Assembly: GCF_040954645.1 (NCBI RefSeq)
Contig: NC_092809.1
Coordinates: 63,182,141 to 63,246,140, forward strand
Direction: 5' to 3'
Source of the DNA: Diabrotica undecimpunctata
Taxonomy: Eukaryota; Arthropoda; Insecta; Coleoptera; Chrysomelidae
DNA length: 64,000 nt
A program made the translations under genes and the position numbers. A model generated the notes under the pieces. The model had not been told where the DNA came from, made no database searches, and was given only the letters and a program-made list of their open reading frames with translations. Shown here one piece after another: positions 38,736-49,942 of this stretch; position 1 is the first letter of the stretch; every line of letters starts with the position of its first letter.

Positions 38736-39314
38736 TAAACTGAGTCACTGCACAACAAAAAACAGTAACTACTAACAATAACGAAGAACAATTTAAAAAA
38801 AAAATCGGTTGCCTGTAAAGTCGGTTTTACGGGCGAAGATTTTACGTGACAACGTCTTTTCCTCGGTAGAATATTTATTGATATGAATATTATTAAATTG
38901 CACAATAGGAACAAGGAATTGAATGAAAATAAGAATTGCACAAATTTTAACTATAGAAATATATTTTGTTTACTAAAACATTGTACATGTAAACTTAAAC
39001 TTAACTAATTTCTATTTGAGTGATTTTGTTGAGGATAGGACGATGATAGGAGAAATAGCATCGCACCAGCGGACCGATCATGTTTGAGTGGGAGAGAGAC
39101 GCAAGGCATTCGCTGGTCCGGCGGGCCTCTCTCTCGTTCGGTGACTCATCGTAACAGACGTGAGCGGGCGTTACACTTTTTCATGACTGACTCCGAGCCA
39201 CAACCTAATTTAAGACGTTGTCACGTCAAAAAACTAAAAATATGTACATAGTTATGATAAACCCATAAATTAGAACTGGAAAAGATACAATAATGGTAAC
39301 AAAATAAAAATAAT
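38736..39314. other. DD41D element interior with a GC-rich inverted-repeat segment
   Basis: ACGTGACAACGTCTT (38844-38858) and AAGACGTTGTCACGT (39212-39226) are a perfect 15-bp inverted pair around a GC-rich core (39050-39200) unlike its surroundings. May be a nested small element. No protein. Confidence 0.5.
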
Positions 39315-40364
39315 TCAAAATAGATTTTCGAAATGGAACCCTGCAGCCTGTACACATTTTTGTTGCCGAATTGTTAATTGACGTATTGAATTACGGATAC
39401 TCTGATGATCGTTTCTAATAGTATTACAACAATGTATAATTCTATCAGTTAATTGTTGTCGGTTATTAATATTCACTGCGTAAACTAGTTGCTTCAATCG
39501 TCTCCAAATATGGTAATCAACGGGATTGAAATCAGGGGATCTTGAAGGCCACGAAATAGGACCTGCACGTCCTATCCACCTGTTGCCATAAACATTATTG
39601 AGATGTTGTCTCACTGCCAGTAAAAAGTGTGGGGGTGCCCCATCATGCTGAAAATACATCCCTCGGATAGCAACGTTCGCGTTGGCAAGCAAATTTGGCA
39701 AAATATTTTGTAGAAAGTTCAAATAGACCTGCCCTGTTAAAGGACCATCAAAAAAGTAAAGACCTACTAATTGGTTATTTATGACACCAATCCACACGTT
39801 AACCGAAAACCTTAACTGAGAACGACGTTCTTGAATAGCCTTGGGATTTTCTTCTGCCCACACATGTGAATTTCGTTAATTATTTATCCCGTCTCTGGTA
39901 AATTGGGCTTTATCTGTAAATAGTGTCCTGTATAGCGTTGGTCGATTATTGTTAATACATCTACAAAATTCCAACCTATCGATCTCATCTCCAGCATGTA
40001 GTCGCTGAACCTTTTGAATGTGATATGGGTATAGATAATTTTTTTGTAAGACTCTACTTACTTTTGATTGAGTTACATTGAGTTCTTGACTTACTTGTCT
40101 AGTGCTTATTGTAGGGTTCATAGTAACTGCGTCCATAATGTCATCTTCCTGCGCTTCATCTACATGTCGCTCTGTTGTTCCACTAGGAAAAGTGCCATTT
40201 TCTCGCAAATAATTAAAAACTGACCCAAATGTTGGATGACTGGGAGTTCGACGATTAGGAAATCTCCTGCGATATTCTCTACTAGCAGCCCTACCATTCC
40301 CATTACAGAATCCATAAACAAATATTATGTCTGCATATTCTGTGGTCGAAAACTGATGTGGCAT
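39315..40364 (-). pseudogene. DD41D mariner-type transposase, one nonsense codon
   Basis: I chose ATG at 40364 (MPHQFSTTEYADIIFVYGFC) over an in-frame Met upstream, because this is where the conserved N-terminal HTH domain (DUF4817-like, AASREYRRRFPNRRTPSHPT) starts. A second HTH follows (ISTRQVSQELNVTQSKVSRV). The catalytic domain shows LFTDKAQF (Asp), YFQHDGAPPHFLLAV (Asp) and SPDFNPVDYHIW (Asp), with 41 residues between the last two, so DD41D. It ends FHFENLF at 39315. About 349 codons. The only lesion seen is an in-frame TAA at 39876-39878, where a Leu (TTA) fits the family. All three acids survive. Confidence 0.92.
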
Positions 40365-40807
40365 TTTGAACGAAAGTAACAAAAGCTCTACCAAAACTAA
40401 CACAATGTACTTAACGTAGATATGACAGAAGAAATATGTATTCTTGTACACATAAATAACAATTGATAATGACAATAATGACAATGGGTATAAAATATCA
40501 AGAAACGTCAAACGGTCAACGCCAACCTTCATTTTAAACTTTTTTAGATTTATTTTTATTTAGTACAGTTGATGCAATGTATTATAATTGACATAAAATT
40601 TTAATCATTTACAATCAACAAAAACTAACACATACAAGAGGTTTGACTTTTTAATCAATTTAATTTATTATTTATCGAAAATAATGCCCCAATACGATCT
40701 ATGAGTAAAAATTTAAAATTGAAAAACAATTGATTCTATCGTAGAGATAATACAAAGTGACAGTAAAGATGTTAATTTTCTACGTATTAGATTATATTGT
40801 AGGAACT

Positions 40808-41336
40808 CATTTTAATGAAAATGTTTGAATTTTATAACATTTGTTTAAATTAATACCTTATAATTTGATACTTCATTATGGTTGTTCTATTTTTGGTAAG
40901 ATTTGATCGTTCACTAAAAATTTAATAAAAGTGCGACAACATTGTCGCATATGTCGTTTTCATTGGCTATTTATGTAGTTTGAAAATCACTTAATGCATT
41001 TTAAAAAAAATTTATACAGGGTGTAATATATACAGGGTGTAATATTCGTTTAATACGAATCCCTAAATTAATTTTTCCAAAGCCAGTCCTGGAATTGTTT
41101 AGTTTAGCTAATACCAGTCGAATGCTTGATAGTAGTGTACTGTATCATGCAAAAATTTAAAAAATCAAATGAGCCGTATAAACACTACAGTAAAATGAAA
41201 TAAATGGTCAATTACACAAATCACCCTGTTAATTAATAAAGAAGAGGAGTTGACATTTTTTAGTGGCCACATGATATGCTCCCTGAGGGACTCTACATAT
41301 GGTAGAAGTATGTAAAGTTCCTCATGACTCACCCTG
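40808..41336. repeat. Right TIR of the DD41D element
   Basis: Mirror of the left TIR, but with an extra tandem ACAGGGTGTAATAT (twice, 41015-41052) that the left arm has once. Confidence 0.92.
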
Positions 41337-42011
41337 TATATTATCAAGGCAAGAGTTTGAAGTAAATTAAAGCATATAATTTAGCTTTGAAAACAGTAAT
41401 ATCCCCATTATAAGATCGATAAAGTGCAATTATCAGAAAACGATTATTTTTAATTTCAACACCACAGAATTCAGCATTCAATGGATCACAAAATTTGTTT
41501 AAATCAGCAGGCTCAAGTTGAATATGTTTTGAACCATAAATCGCTACATCTTCATGTAGTCTACTTTCTCCACAATATGAAGTTTATTCTTTGTAAATTA
41601 TTAGAGTTTAACCATTGTTCCAAAACACAAAAAATGCAATACGTATTATTCTTAAAAAATGAATTTAATTCATCTACCTTATTAGTCATACTTTGGACAT
41701 TTAAGTGAAACACAGAGCACGTTTCTTTAGTAATACTATGATTATTGTAGTTATTGTTAATGCACGAAGGAACAAAAAAATTCATTAATATATATACCCT
41801 CAGGCCACAGTTCACAATTTAAAACTATTTGAGACGATGCCTCAGGAACTGCAATTTTAAATGAAGCATAACTTCTTGGATATCTCCAAGTGTGATTGGT
41901 TGATTGGTGTGATTGGTTAACCTCAATATATTCATCAATAGTCTTAAGATGATTTGTTAGTTCTTCCAAAGATGTATTTGGAGCCCAGTTGGTTGAATGA
42001 TAGTACTTCAT
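41337..42011 (-). pseudogene. CR1-like LINE: ORF1 end and endonuclease start
   Basis: From 42011: LEELTNHLKTIDEYIEVNQ, RYPRSYASFKIAVPEASSQI and CELWPEGIYINEFF, the C-terminal part of a CR1/Jockey-type ORF1. Then from about 41760: FHLNVQSMTNKVDELNSFF, CVLEQWLNSNNL, EDVAIYGSKHIQLE and LIIALYRSYNGDIT, the first half of an AP endonuclease. The next recognisable residues lie beyond the mariner at 38224, with roughly 80 residues of endonuclease missing. Same orientation and family as 36490-38224, so one element. ORF1 is 5'-truncated. Confidence 0.78.
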
Positions 42012-42150
42012 AGTTCTCTTTACAGTCCCCTTTAGCCCATTTGCTTTGGAGTTACTAGTGCCTATTAGAACATTTTTTGGTTTTTTAAATGTATTAGGTT
42101 TATTAATACAGTTGTCATTTTAAGGACCAAGAATTTATTTGTCACTCAGT
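42012..42150. other. Short unassigned stretch
   Basis: Probably more ORF1 or its upstream flank; no confident reading. Confidence 0.3.
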
Positions 42151-42154
42151 TTAA

Positions 42155-42440
42155 TTACATTAGAATATAAATTGGCAGCTTATAATTCTTTTAATAATAC
42201 TTGTGCGATCTCGCCTGTCATAAACGTTGTATAGCAAACCAAGTAACATAGCAAGTACTTTAAGATCTCCACATAAGTACCGTATGTATCTATCATATTG
42301 GATATTTTCTAAAGTCAGTTTTATATTGCCACATGTCTCTTTCATGTTTGCAGAATGAGATAAAGAGATTGAAGGGAATTGGTTACCGTTATGCAATAGA
42401 ACAGCCTTAAGGCTAACTTCAGTTTATAAATAAACGCTAT
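42155..42440 (-). pseudogene. Fragment of an unnamed repeated insect protein family
   Basis: SLKAVLLHNGNQFPSISLSH, MKETCGNIKLTLENIQYD and YLCGDLKVLAMLLGLLY. I recognise this as a stretch that recurs in arthropod predicted proteins, usually continuing with cysteines (CCFLCEWDSR), but I cannot name its function. Here the Cys region is decayed (YDRRDRTSII). A short fragment beside a LINE; likely transposon-borne. Confidence 0.5.
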
Positions 42441-42689
42441 TCTTCTGTTGTAGGATTATGACCTTAAGTGTTCATTATTGCTAAAATATCATTATAATAC
42501 ACTAACTCTTCTTCTTGAGAGAAAAAATCCTTAAAAATCTCTTGCCCGTTTCTAAAATAATATACTAAAAAAATAAGTGTCAATAAAATATTCGATTCGT
42601 TACGATTGTCAAAATTTAAAAGACATAAATGTCATCCAGTTAATAATAATTTTTTATTGTTACATTGTATGTTTAAAATCTACTCTATA
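42441..42689. other. Noncoding gap before the two-ORF LINE
   Basis: AT-rich; no features. Confidence 0.4.
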
Positions 42690-42973
42690 TACAGAGTAGT
42701 AAGTAAATAGCCTGTAAGTAAATTAACTTGAGATAGGTACCGCACAGTGACAGTGAAGTATTATTGCAGTAGGTCTTCTGGCCATACTCTCTTCAATCTT
42801 TCGGCAAGTTGTTGGGTGAATAAATTATTTACTTATCAGTTAATTGTTGTGATAAGTGGTGCGATTTTTATATTTTATTGAGTGATTTTTTAGTGTAAGT
42901 GAGTGTAAGTGAGAATTATAATGTCAAAACACTGTTCGGAATAAGGTAAGAGATTTATAATATTTTTAACAAT

Positions 42974-43696
42974 ATGGCCGCGAGAAGAGGATTAAATCAA
43001 TGGGATAGTGAAGAATCTCACGATGGTAAGAGAAAGAGGGAGGAAAAAAAGAAGACGACCAAGATGAAAACCCTTTCATGAAAAGCAGAAAGTTAACTAG
43101 GTCTCCACCTAAGAAAGATTGTGATAACACCGAATTGAAAGAAATGATGATCGCTCTTATGAACGAAGTTAAAGGAGTACGAAAAGACCAGCAGATCTTT
43201 CAAGAAGAAATTTGCAATTTAAAAAAAGAAAATCGTGAGTTGAAGGGAAAGGTAAATTTCCTGGAAAGCAGGATCGAAAAGATGGATAAACAAATTCGGA
43301 AACAAAACATTGTGATCAAAGGACACAATTTCAAAGAAAATGAGGAACTGGAAGATGCCACCAACTTTATAGCAAATCAATTGAATTTGAATGTGAAAAT
43401 AAAAGATGTGCAGAAAATAAGAACCTCTCAAGGGAAACCACCAGTGGCGATAGTAAAAGTAGATACAACGAAGGATAAAGAACTTATTATGAAGAATAAG
43501 AGGAACGCGGTATTTCATTGAAAACGATCTAACCCAAGCCGAAGCCAAACTACAGAAAGAGCTAAGAGATATGGCGAAAGAAGAAAAAGGAAAAGGTAAT
43601 GAAACAAAAGTCGGCTATCAGAAAATATGTATAAACGATGAATGGTGGAAATGGAACCATAGTACCGAAAAACTAGAGAAAATGAAAAAAAACTGA
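42974..43696 (+). pseudogene. LINE ORF1: coiled-coil RNA-binding protein, frameshifted
   Basis: ATG at 42974 (MAARRGLNQWDSEESHDGKR). A long charged coiled coil at 43130-43300 (EICNLKKENRELKGKVNFLE) is followed by an RRM-like part (RKQNIVIKGHNFKENEEL, IKDVQKIRTSQGKPPVAIV) and a C-terminal domain (ENDLTQAEAKLQKELRDMA, VGYQKICINDEWWKWNHS), stop at 43694-43696. Coiled coil plus RRM plus CTD is the L1-type ORF1 plan (nucleic-acid chaperone). Two frame breaks: a single-base loss in an A-run near 43048 and a change near 43505. Otherwise well preserved. Confidence 0.8.
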
Positions 43697-43725
43697 GTCT
43701 ACACAGGCACAGTGGTCAGGAAAAT

Positions 43726-46666
43726 ATGGAAACGAATAAAGCGCGGAATGGGATGATGATAGGACAATGGAATGTTAGAGGGACTTTTGAAGTAGGAGCA
43801 CTAAAGAACTTATCAGATATGTTAGAGAAATATGAGATAGATATTGCAGCTATACAAGAAACTAAACAAAAAGGAAATTTTACCATGGATGTGGGAAACT
43901 ACGTGTTTTTCAACAGTGGAGACAATGAACGTGTATTTGGGGTGGGATTTTTTATAAAGGAAACATTTGCCAATCTGGTGATAGATTTTAAGGCAGTCAC
44001 AAGCAGATTATGTAAAATAAGAATAAGAGGAAAATATAGAAAAGTAACCCTTATAAATATGCATGCATCAACAGAAAATACAGATGAAGACGTTAAAGAT
44101 GGCTTTTATGAACAATTAGAACATATGTTTTACAAAATACCATCATATGACATAAAAATAATTGTAGGAGATTTGAATGCCAAGATTGGCAGGGAGGATA
44201 TATACAAACAAATAACAGGGGGAAAAAGTAATCATAGAGACAGTAATCTGAATGGAAAAAGAGTAATAGAATTTGCTTTCGAACATAATATGCGAATTAT
44301 GAGCACTTATTTTGATCACAAAGAAATTCATAAAGGTACCTGGGTATCACCAGATGGACAAACAGTAAACCAAATAGATCATTTAATAATAGAAGCCAAA
44401 CATATGAGAGCCATAAAAGATAGCCGAAGTTACAGAGGTGCTGATGCAAATTCGGACCACTTTTTGGTCAAAGTTAAAATGGAGCAAATAATACCCACAA
44501 TTAATAACACTAGCTGTAAACAAATAAAAAGATATAACGGTGCACTACTTCAGGAGGGAGAAGTTAAGAAACAATTCAGGCAGCAAATTGAAGAGAAACT
44601 GAAAAGCCAGACAACAGTAAATGATATAGAAAGCAGATGGGTACAACTACAAGAAAAAATTCAAGAAGCAGCCGACTCAGTATTAACAGGAAACATACAA
44701 TGTGAACAAACGGATTGGTATGATGAGGACTGTAAGAAAGCCATTAATGACCGAAATAAAGCTAGAGTAAATAGTATAATAAGAAATAATGAAGAGAGTA
44801 AAAAAGCTTATGCCGCAAAAAGATAAGAAGCAAAGAAGATTTGTAGAAGGAAGAAGCGGTCAAGTTTAGAGCAGAAACTAGTTCGTATTGAAGAAGATTT
44901 TTTACATAAACAAGTCAGGAATTTCTACCAAGAAATAAAACGAGACCGAACCACATACAAAACCACATCAAGATATTATAAAGATGAAGAGGGGAATCTG
45001 TTAGGTGGAACAGATGAAAAATTGAGAAGGTGGGCCAATTATTTCGAGAACATATTATGTACGGACGACAAAGATGAAAGAGAACAAACGCAACTACAAC
45101 ATGAAGAAGTAAGGGACCCAGATGTAAATGAAGAAGTACCTACCAAGGAAGAAATTATAGAGATCATAAAAAACTTAAAAAACAACAAAGCACCTGGTGA
45201 AAATGGTATCATTGCTGAGTTTCTTAAAGAAGGTAGCGAAATGGTGCAAAAAGAAATCGCTGAGTTAATACGCGAAGTGTGGATCAGAGAAAAAATACCC
45301 AATCAGTGGAAAGAAGCAATCTTATGTCCAGTGCATAAAAAAAGGAGACGTTACAGAATGTAAAAATTACAGGGGAATAGCTCTACAAGATACAGTGTAT
45401 AAGATTCTGGCCATATCAATTAGAAATAAAATTGAAACAAAAGTTGAAAATTGTCTAGGTGAATATCAAGCAGGTTTCAGAGCAAACAGATCGGTAATAG
45501 ACCAAATTTTTACAATGAAACAAATTTTAGCTAGCTCATATGAATTCAACCTAACATTACACATGCTGTTTATTGATTTTAGACAGGCATATGATACTAT
45601 AAAAAGAAATAGAGTATTCGAAGCACTGGAATATTTTAAATTTCCACCAAAAATAGTAAGACTGACTAAATGCATACTCAATGATACTAAAAGAAAAGTC
45701 ATGTTAGAAGGACAAGTTTCGGATAGCTTTATCACTAATAGAGGTCTGCGACAAGGTGACCCGTTATCAACAGATTTTTTCAATTTGATCTTAGAGAAGA
45801 TTTTACGAGAGTGTAACATCTACACTAGAGGCACGATATATCATCACAGGCATCAATGCGTAGCATATGCAGATGATGTTACCTTAATAACAAGGAGACC
45901 TGCAGAATTAAGAGAAATCTTTACTAGAATAGAGAGAATGGCCAGGGAATATGGTTTAGAAATAAACGAAGAAAAAACAAAATATATGGTGATGAGGGGA
46001 AACGAAAATCATCAAGGACAGTTCTTTAAGATACAAAGCCCAAGTAAAGAATATAACTTTGAAGTTGTTAGCCAATTCGATTACTTGGGAGTGACACTAA
46101 CAAAAAGGAACGAAGAGAACCAAGAAATCATAAAAAGAATGGCCAAAGGTAGTAAGAGTGCTGGGAGCCTGACTAAGATACTGAGGTCGAATATAATATC
46201 CAAAACAGCAAAAAAACGAATATATACAACAGTTATCCGACCTACAGTACTCTATGCTAGCGAGACCTGGACACTAAATAAAGATATGGAAGTAAAATTA
46301 GATAGATGGGAACGAAAAATTCTTAGAAGGATATACGGAGGTGTAAAAGAGGGGAACATCTGGCAAAGAAGAACGAATGAAGAAATAATGCAAATATATG
46401 GGCAACCAAAAATAACAAGACTTAAATTCAAGGCTAAAATTCAAAGATTAAGATGGCTCGGACATATAGCAAGAATGAAGGAAGGAAGAGTTCCCAATGA
46501 ATTAATAAGCACGGAGGCTGGTACAAAAAGAAAAAGAGGCCGCCCCCGAAGAAAATGGCTGGAGTCGACAAAAGAAGATCTGAAGTCGCTGCGGGTACAA
46601 GATTGGAAAAACTTAGCACAAGATAGAAAGAAATGGAAGAAAACCGTTGAAGCCTTGGGCCTTTGA
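43726..46666 (+). pseudogene. LINE ORF2: AP endonuclease plus reverse transcriptase, two lesions
   Basis: APE endonuclease 43756-44490: GQWNVRGTFEVG, IAAIQETKQK, IIVGDLNAKIG, NQIDHLIIEAKH and NSDHFLVKV, so all the catalytic blocks remain. RT from 45160: NNKAPGENGI, KNYRGIALQDTVYKIL, EYQAGFRANRSVIDQ, MLFIDFRQAYDTIKRN (motif A), RGLRQGDPLSTDFFNLI, CVAYADDVTLITRR (YADD). Tail: LRWLGHIARMKEGRVPNELI and KRGRPRRKWLE. Total about 980 codons. Lesions: in-frame TAA at 44824-44826, and one extra A in the A-run at about 45339. Both are simple, so this is a recent insertion or carries base-level errors. Confidence 0.9.
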
Positions 46667-46694
46667 GGCCTGTTGAGCTGAATTATATATATTG

Positions 46695-48060
46695 AGTGAT
46701 TTTTTATTATGTTCTTAAGTAATGGGATGTCTTTGTGAAGTGTTTGGTTAGATACATATCTTGAAGCTTTACTTATCATACGGAGTATTTTGGATTGAAA
46801 TGTTTGAATTATCTTCGTATTTAAAGGCTTACTACAGCTTCATAGTTCAATTTATATGCCCAAACTGGGTATTGCTTTATACAGAAGCAGTTTATTTTCA
46901 AGAGATAACTGAGACCTTTTTTTAAATAGCCAGTTCATATTTTTTAGTTTAAGATCTAGTTGTTTCGTTTAGTTTTAATGCCATGGTATCTTCAGGATCC
47001 TTCTGTATAACTATAGCTCAAAAGTCTGAAGTTTTGATAAAGTTTCCACCTTCGATGTCTACTTTTCTACTTCGTACAGACGCACTGGGTACACATAACA
47101 TTTAAGGAGCCTTATTTTTGTTTCTAGGGTGAGGTCATGGCTTTTGAACACAGAACTCATAGTCAAAAATGCATTTTTTGCCTTTCCGATGCGACATTTA
47201 ATCTTTTGGGTATTGTCCCAAGACTTATTGATTGAGTGGGTTGAGTGTTCACGTCTAAACCCGAATTGGTGTGGTATAATTTCGTTTATGGGAACAACTT
47301 GCTCGATTTTATGAGATAGTAGTCTTTATAATACTTTCGACATTATTGAGAGTAGGCTTATAAGGCGACATGAATTTGCTTGCGTTGTGGGCTTACCAGG
47401 TTTCGGAATCATAGTAACTTGAGCAAATCTCCATTGTAGTGGAAAGTATCACAGACGTAGTATGCTGTTCTATATTATTTTTAATAACACCATTTCTTTT
47501 CTCAGTAGCTTCTGAAGTAATTCTCCTGTTATCAAATCATATCAAAGAGCTTTCTTAGGATTTAGTATTTTTGTTTGTTGTCGAACTTCTGTCGGAGTAA
47601 ATGCTGTCTACTACTTTCTCTACATATTGGTTTTCTTTTATCCTAATATCTAGTCTAATCTTTGTATTTACAGAATTTTGGAAAAGATCCCAGTTTGGTT
47701 CTTTAGTCTTGTGTTTGTATGATGGTATTCTCCATATTAAAGTTATTACTATTGTGCTGTGATTTAATGTTAAATCGAAGTTTGAGTCTATTGGACTATG
47801 GATATCAGCTATCCCTTTTGTTACAGCAAAATCTACCAAATCTGGGATTTTGTTGGAGTCTGTAATCCAGTATGTGGATTCTCCCGTTGATAAGTATCTT
47901 AAGTTATTTTGTTGGATGATATTCATTAATGCTCGACCTTTAGGCGTGATTAATCTGGAACCCCATGTGGTGTGTTTGGCATTTCAGTCTCCTGCTACTA
48001 TGAATTTGGATCCAAGAATTTGTATGAAATCATGATACTCTTCATATCATGTTAATATTA
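46695..48060 (-). pseudogene. Jockey LINE remnant with a foreign LINE piece inside
   Basis: From 48000 down: endonuclease end (ALMNIIQQNNLRYLSTGEST, KIPDLVDFAVTKGIADIHS), linker, RT fingers (VTMIPKPGKPTTQ, ISLLSIMSKVL, PHQFGFRREHST). Then the frame changes family: AKNAFLTMSSVFKSHDLTLE, TKIRLLKCYVYPVRLYEVEK and LYRRILKIPW belong to the LINE group of 58-64 kb. At about 46930 it returns to Jockey (RSQLSLENKLLLYKAI, CSKPLNTKIIQTFQSKILRM, RYVSNQTLHKDIPLL) and is cut by the two-ORF LINE at 46695. The palm is missing. Confidence 0.75.
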
Positions 48061-48985
48061 ATATTAAATCATCTGTTAAAATGTTTATGACACTTTTTAT
48101 TTTAACCTTTTAAATAAAATTATTAATTTTTTAAACATCTTATTTAGTTTATATAATAATTAAATTTACTTACTTATTTATTAATATTGTATCATTAAAT
48201 TATTATTTCGTCTGAATTTGACAGGTCTGTCAAAAGTCAAGAACGTATGCTGTTTTAATGTTAGCAAATGGCGTTAGGAGCAAACATAGGTTTTTTTGTA
48301 TTATTTGAATATAACTTAATTTGTTTAAAATATAAATAATAAATAAATAATAAAATTACTTTATTCAATTTTAAAAATATTAATTACATTTTAAAAATAC
48401 AGCAAACATAGTATAAAGCTTCGCGCTAGACTACTGTACCGCCTACTGCACCATCTTTTTTAATATATCTAATTTCGCACATTGTTTAGTTAAACACTCA
48501 TTTATACTGTTTTACAATATTTCCCATTTTAGACAGAAGTGATACCATTTTTTACTTAGTGTCCCTAAAAGTATTTGTTAAAAATATACGCTTAACCAAA
48601 CTTTATATTGACAATCTCAGCCATTTACAGGTTACAACTAACACTCCGGCAGTTACGCCATTCAGAATAAAATCGGAAACAGAATTAACAAAGACGTTTT
48701 CTATATCTATTTTTCTCACCGAAAGTAAAAAATAAATCTTTAAACGATACCGTAGCCGTAATCTGCTTTTTGCAAAGAACTCAGCCCGACACGACCTATC
48801 TCAGATAAGTCTTTTATTTTTTTATTCGTTTTAACTGAATAGAATATTGCGATATAAAAGCAGAGGAACAGGTTGTGAAACGACTTATCATCTATTGATT
48901 ATTTCCGCACTGTTCAGATAGATATAAGTATCCATTTTTTTTAAATTGCTATTTCTAAATGTTGTCAAAATAAATCAACTGCATA
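48061..48985. other. AT-rich noncoding stretch
   Basis: No coding or repeat signal recognised. Confidence 0.4.
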
Positions 48986-49488
48986 CACAAAATATATGTC
49001 GGTTTAGAATGTTTTCGTCGCTATCCGACGCCTTGCCTTCATTTTTTCTATCTTCTCAGTCCAATTCTTCCAGGTTTCAGGCAATTGCAGATTTAACAAC
49101 ATCCTCTTTCCAATTGGTGTTTAACGTTCCTCTATTTAGACGACGACGTTCTTCTTCTTCCTATTGCGCCATCTCCTTGTAAAGGTTGGTAATCCAAATG
49201 ACAATTGTAGCTTTGAAAACTGTTACACGAAAGATTTCTGTGGATGAGCGGTCAAACCATCTCCTCAGGTCTTTCAGCCACGAGTTCTGGCGTCTTCCAA
49301 CTGATCTGTTGCCCTGCACTTTACCTTCCAACATATTTGGAGTAATTTATATCTTTCACCTCTTAACACATGAACTGAGTATTATATTTTTCTTACTTTA
49401 ATTATGCCGAGTAATTTTTTTTGTTTACTCATGCGACAAAGTACCTCATCATTGGCAACTTTTTGTATCCATGAAAATCTCAGCATCC

Positions 49489-49493
<5 letters not shown>
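48986..49493 (-). pseudogene. LINE RT C-terminal piece starting at YRRML
   Basis: Begins directly out of the (TA)n tract: RRMLRFSWIQKVANDEVLCR, MSKQKKLLGIIKVRKI, then with frame changes LRGERYKLLQICWKVK, RTRGXKT-like residues and a decayed tail to about 48986. In this LINE group YRRML follows FE(M/L)YI, and exactly that preceding part, with matching orientation, stops in a (TA)n tract at 58419 (DSFEMYIY). I read the two as halves of one element. Confidence 0.72.

Positions 49494-49571
<78 letters not shown>
49494..49571. repeat. (TA)n microsatellite
   Basis: Left edge of the TIR-bounded unit, right edge of the split LINE. Confidence 0.97.
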
Positions 49572-49572
<1 letters not shown>

Positions 49573-49830
49573 GTCTTCATAACAAGGCGAGATCCGATTA
49601 AATCGAGGACAACCCGAGATCCACCAATAAGAAATTAATTATTTGAGTATATTGTTCATAACTATCTTTATAATTAACATATTAATTATGGCACACTTAG
49701 AGGGGAAAAGATTTTTGAACTTAAATTTTTCTGATAAATTAAAAGCGAAACGAGATCCGTAGCTGAAAAGGGAAGGGGAAGACTTATATACAAAATTTTA
49801 GATATTTTCCGATCAACGCGAGATCCCACA
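49572..49830. repeat. Left terminal and subterminal GCGAGATCC repeats
   Basis: CGAGATCC-type motifs at about 49589, 49614, 49750 and 49819. CAACCCGAGATCC (49610) recurs on the right side (minus strand, about 56180). Confidence 0.75.
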
Positions 49831-49942
49831 CTGTTGCCAGCTCTAAAGGGTATTAGTCGAGCGACCAGAGCTCGTCTTGTATTGCATATTTCCTACTCAA
49901 GGAGTAAAGTAATTTGCGGTTACCGTGTTTTATATTTTAAAA

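Larger units (their letters stand above)
38225..41336 (-). mobile_element. DD41D mariner-type element, 3112 bp, long TIRs, TA duplication
   Basis: Starts CAGGGTGAGTCATGAGG and ends CCTCATGACTCACCCTG, flanked by TA at 38223-38224 and 41337-41338. Terminal inverted repeats are about 510-530 bp (38225-38735, 40808-41336) with few differences. Both contain GCGACAATGTTGTCGC (or its mirror). It is inserted in the endonuclease part of a CR1-like LINE, which continues on both sides. One nearly intact transposase gene is inside. Confidence 0.95.
42690..46692 (+). mobile_element. Nearly complete two-ORF LINE (RTE-like)
   Basis: A 5' UTR of ~280 bp, ORF1 (42974-43696), a 29-bp gap, ORF2 (43726-46666) and a very short 3' end (about 25 bp, GAATTATATATAT). 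Short 3' UTRs and the layout suit RTE-type LINEs, but a coiled-coil ORF1 is unusual for them, so the clade is uncertain. Borders are estimates; no target duplication was found. On the right it interrupts a minus-strand Jockey frame. Confidence 0.8.

Noticed and set aside
48946..49182. 78-codon plus-strand frame as a gene
   Set aside because: Low-complexity Ser/Arg-rich reading, partly antisense to a LINE tail; no support.
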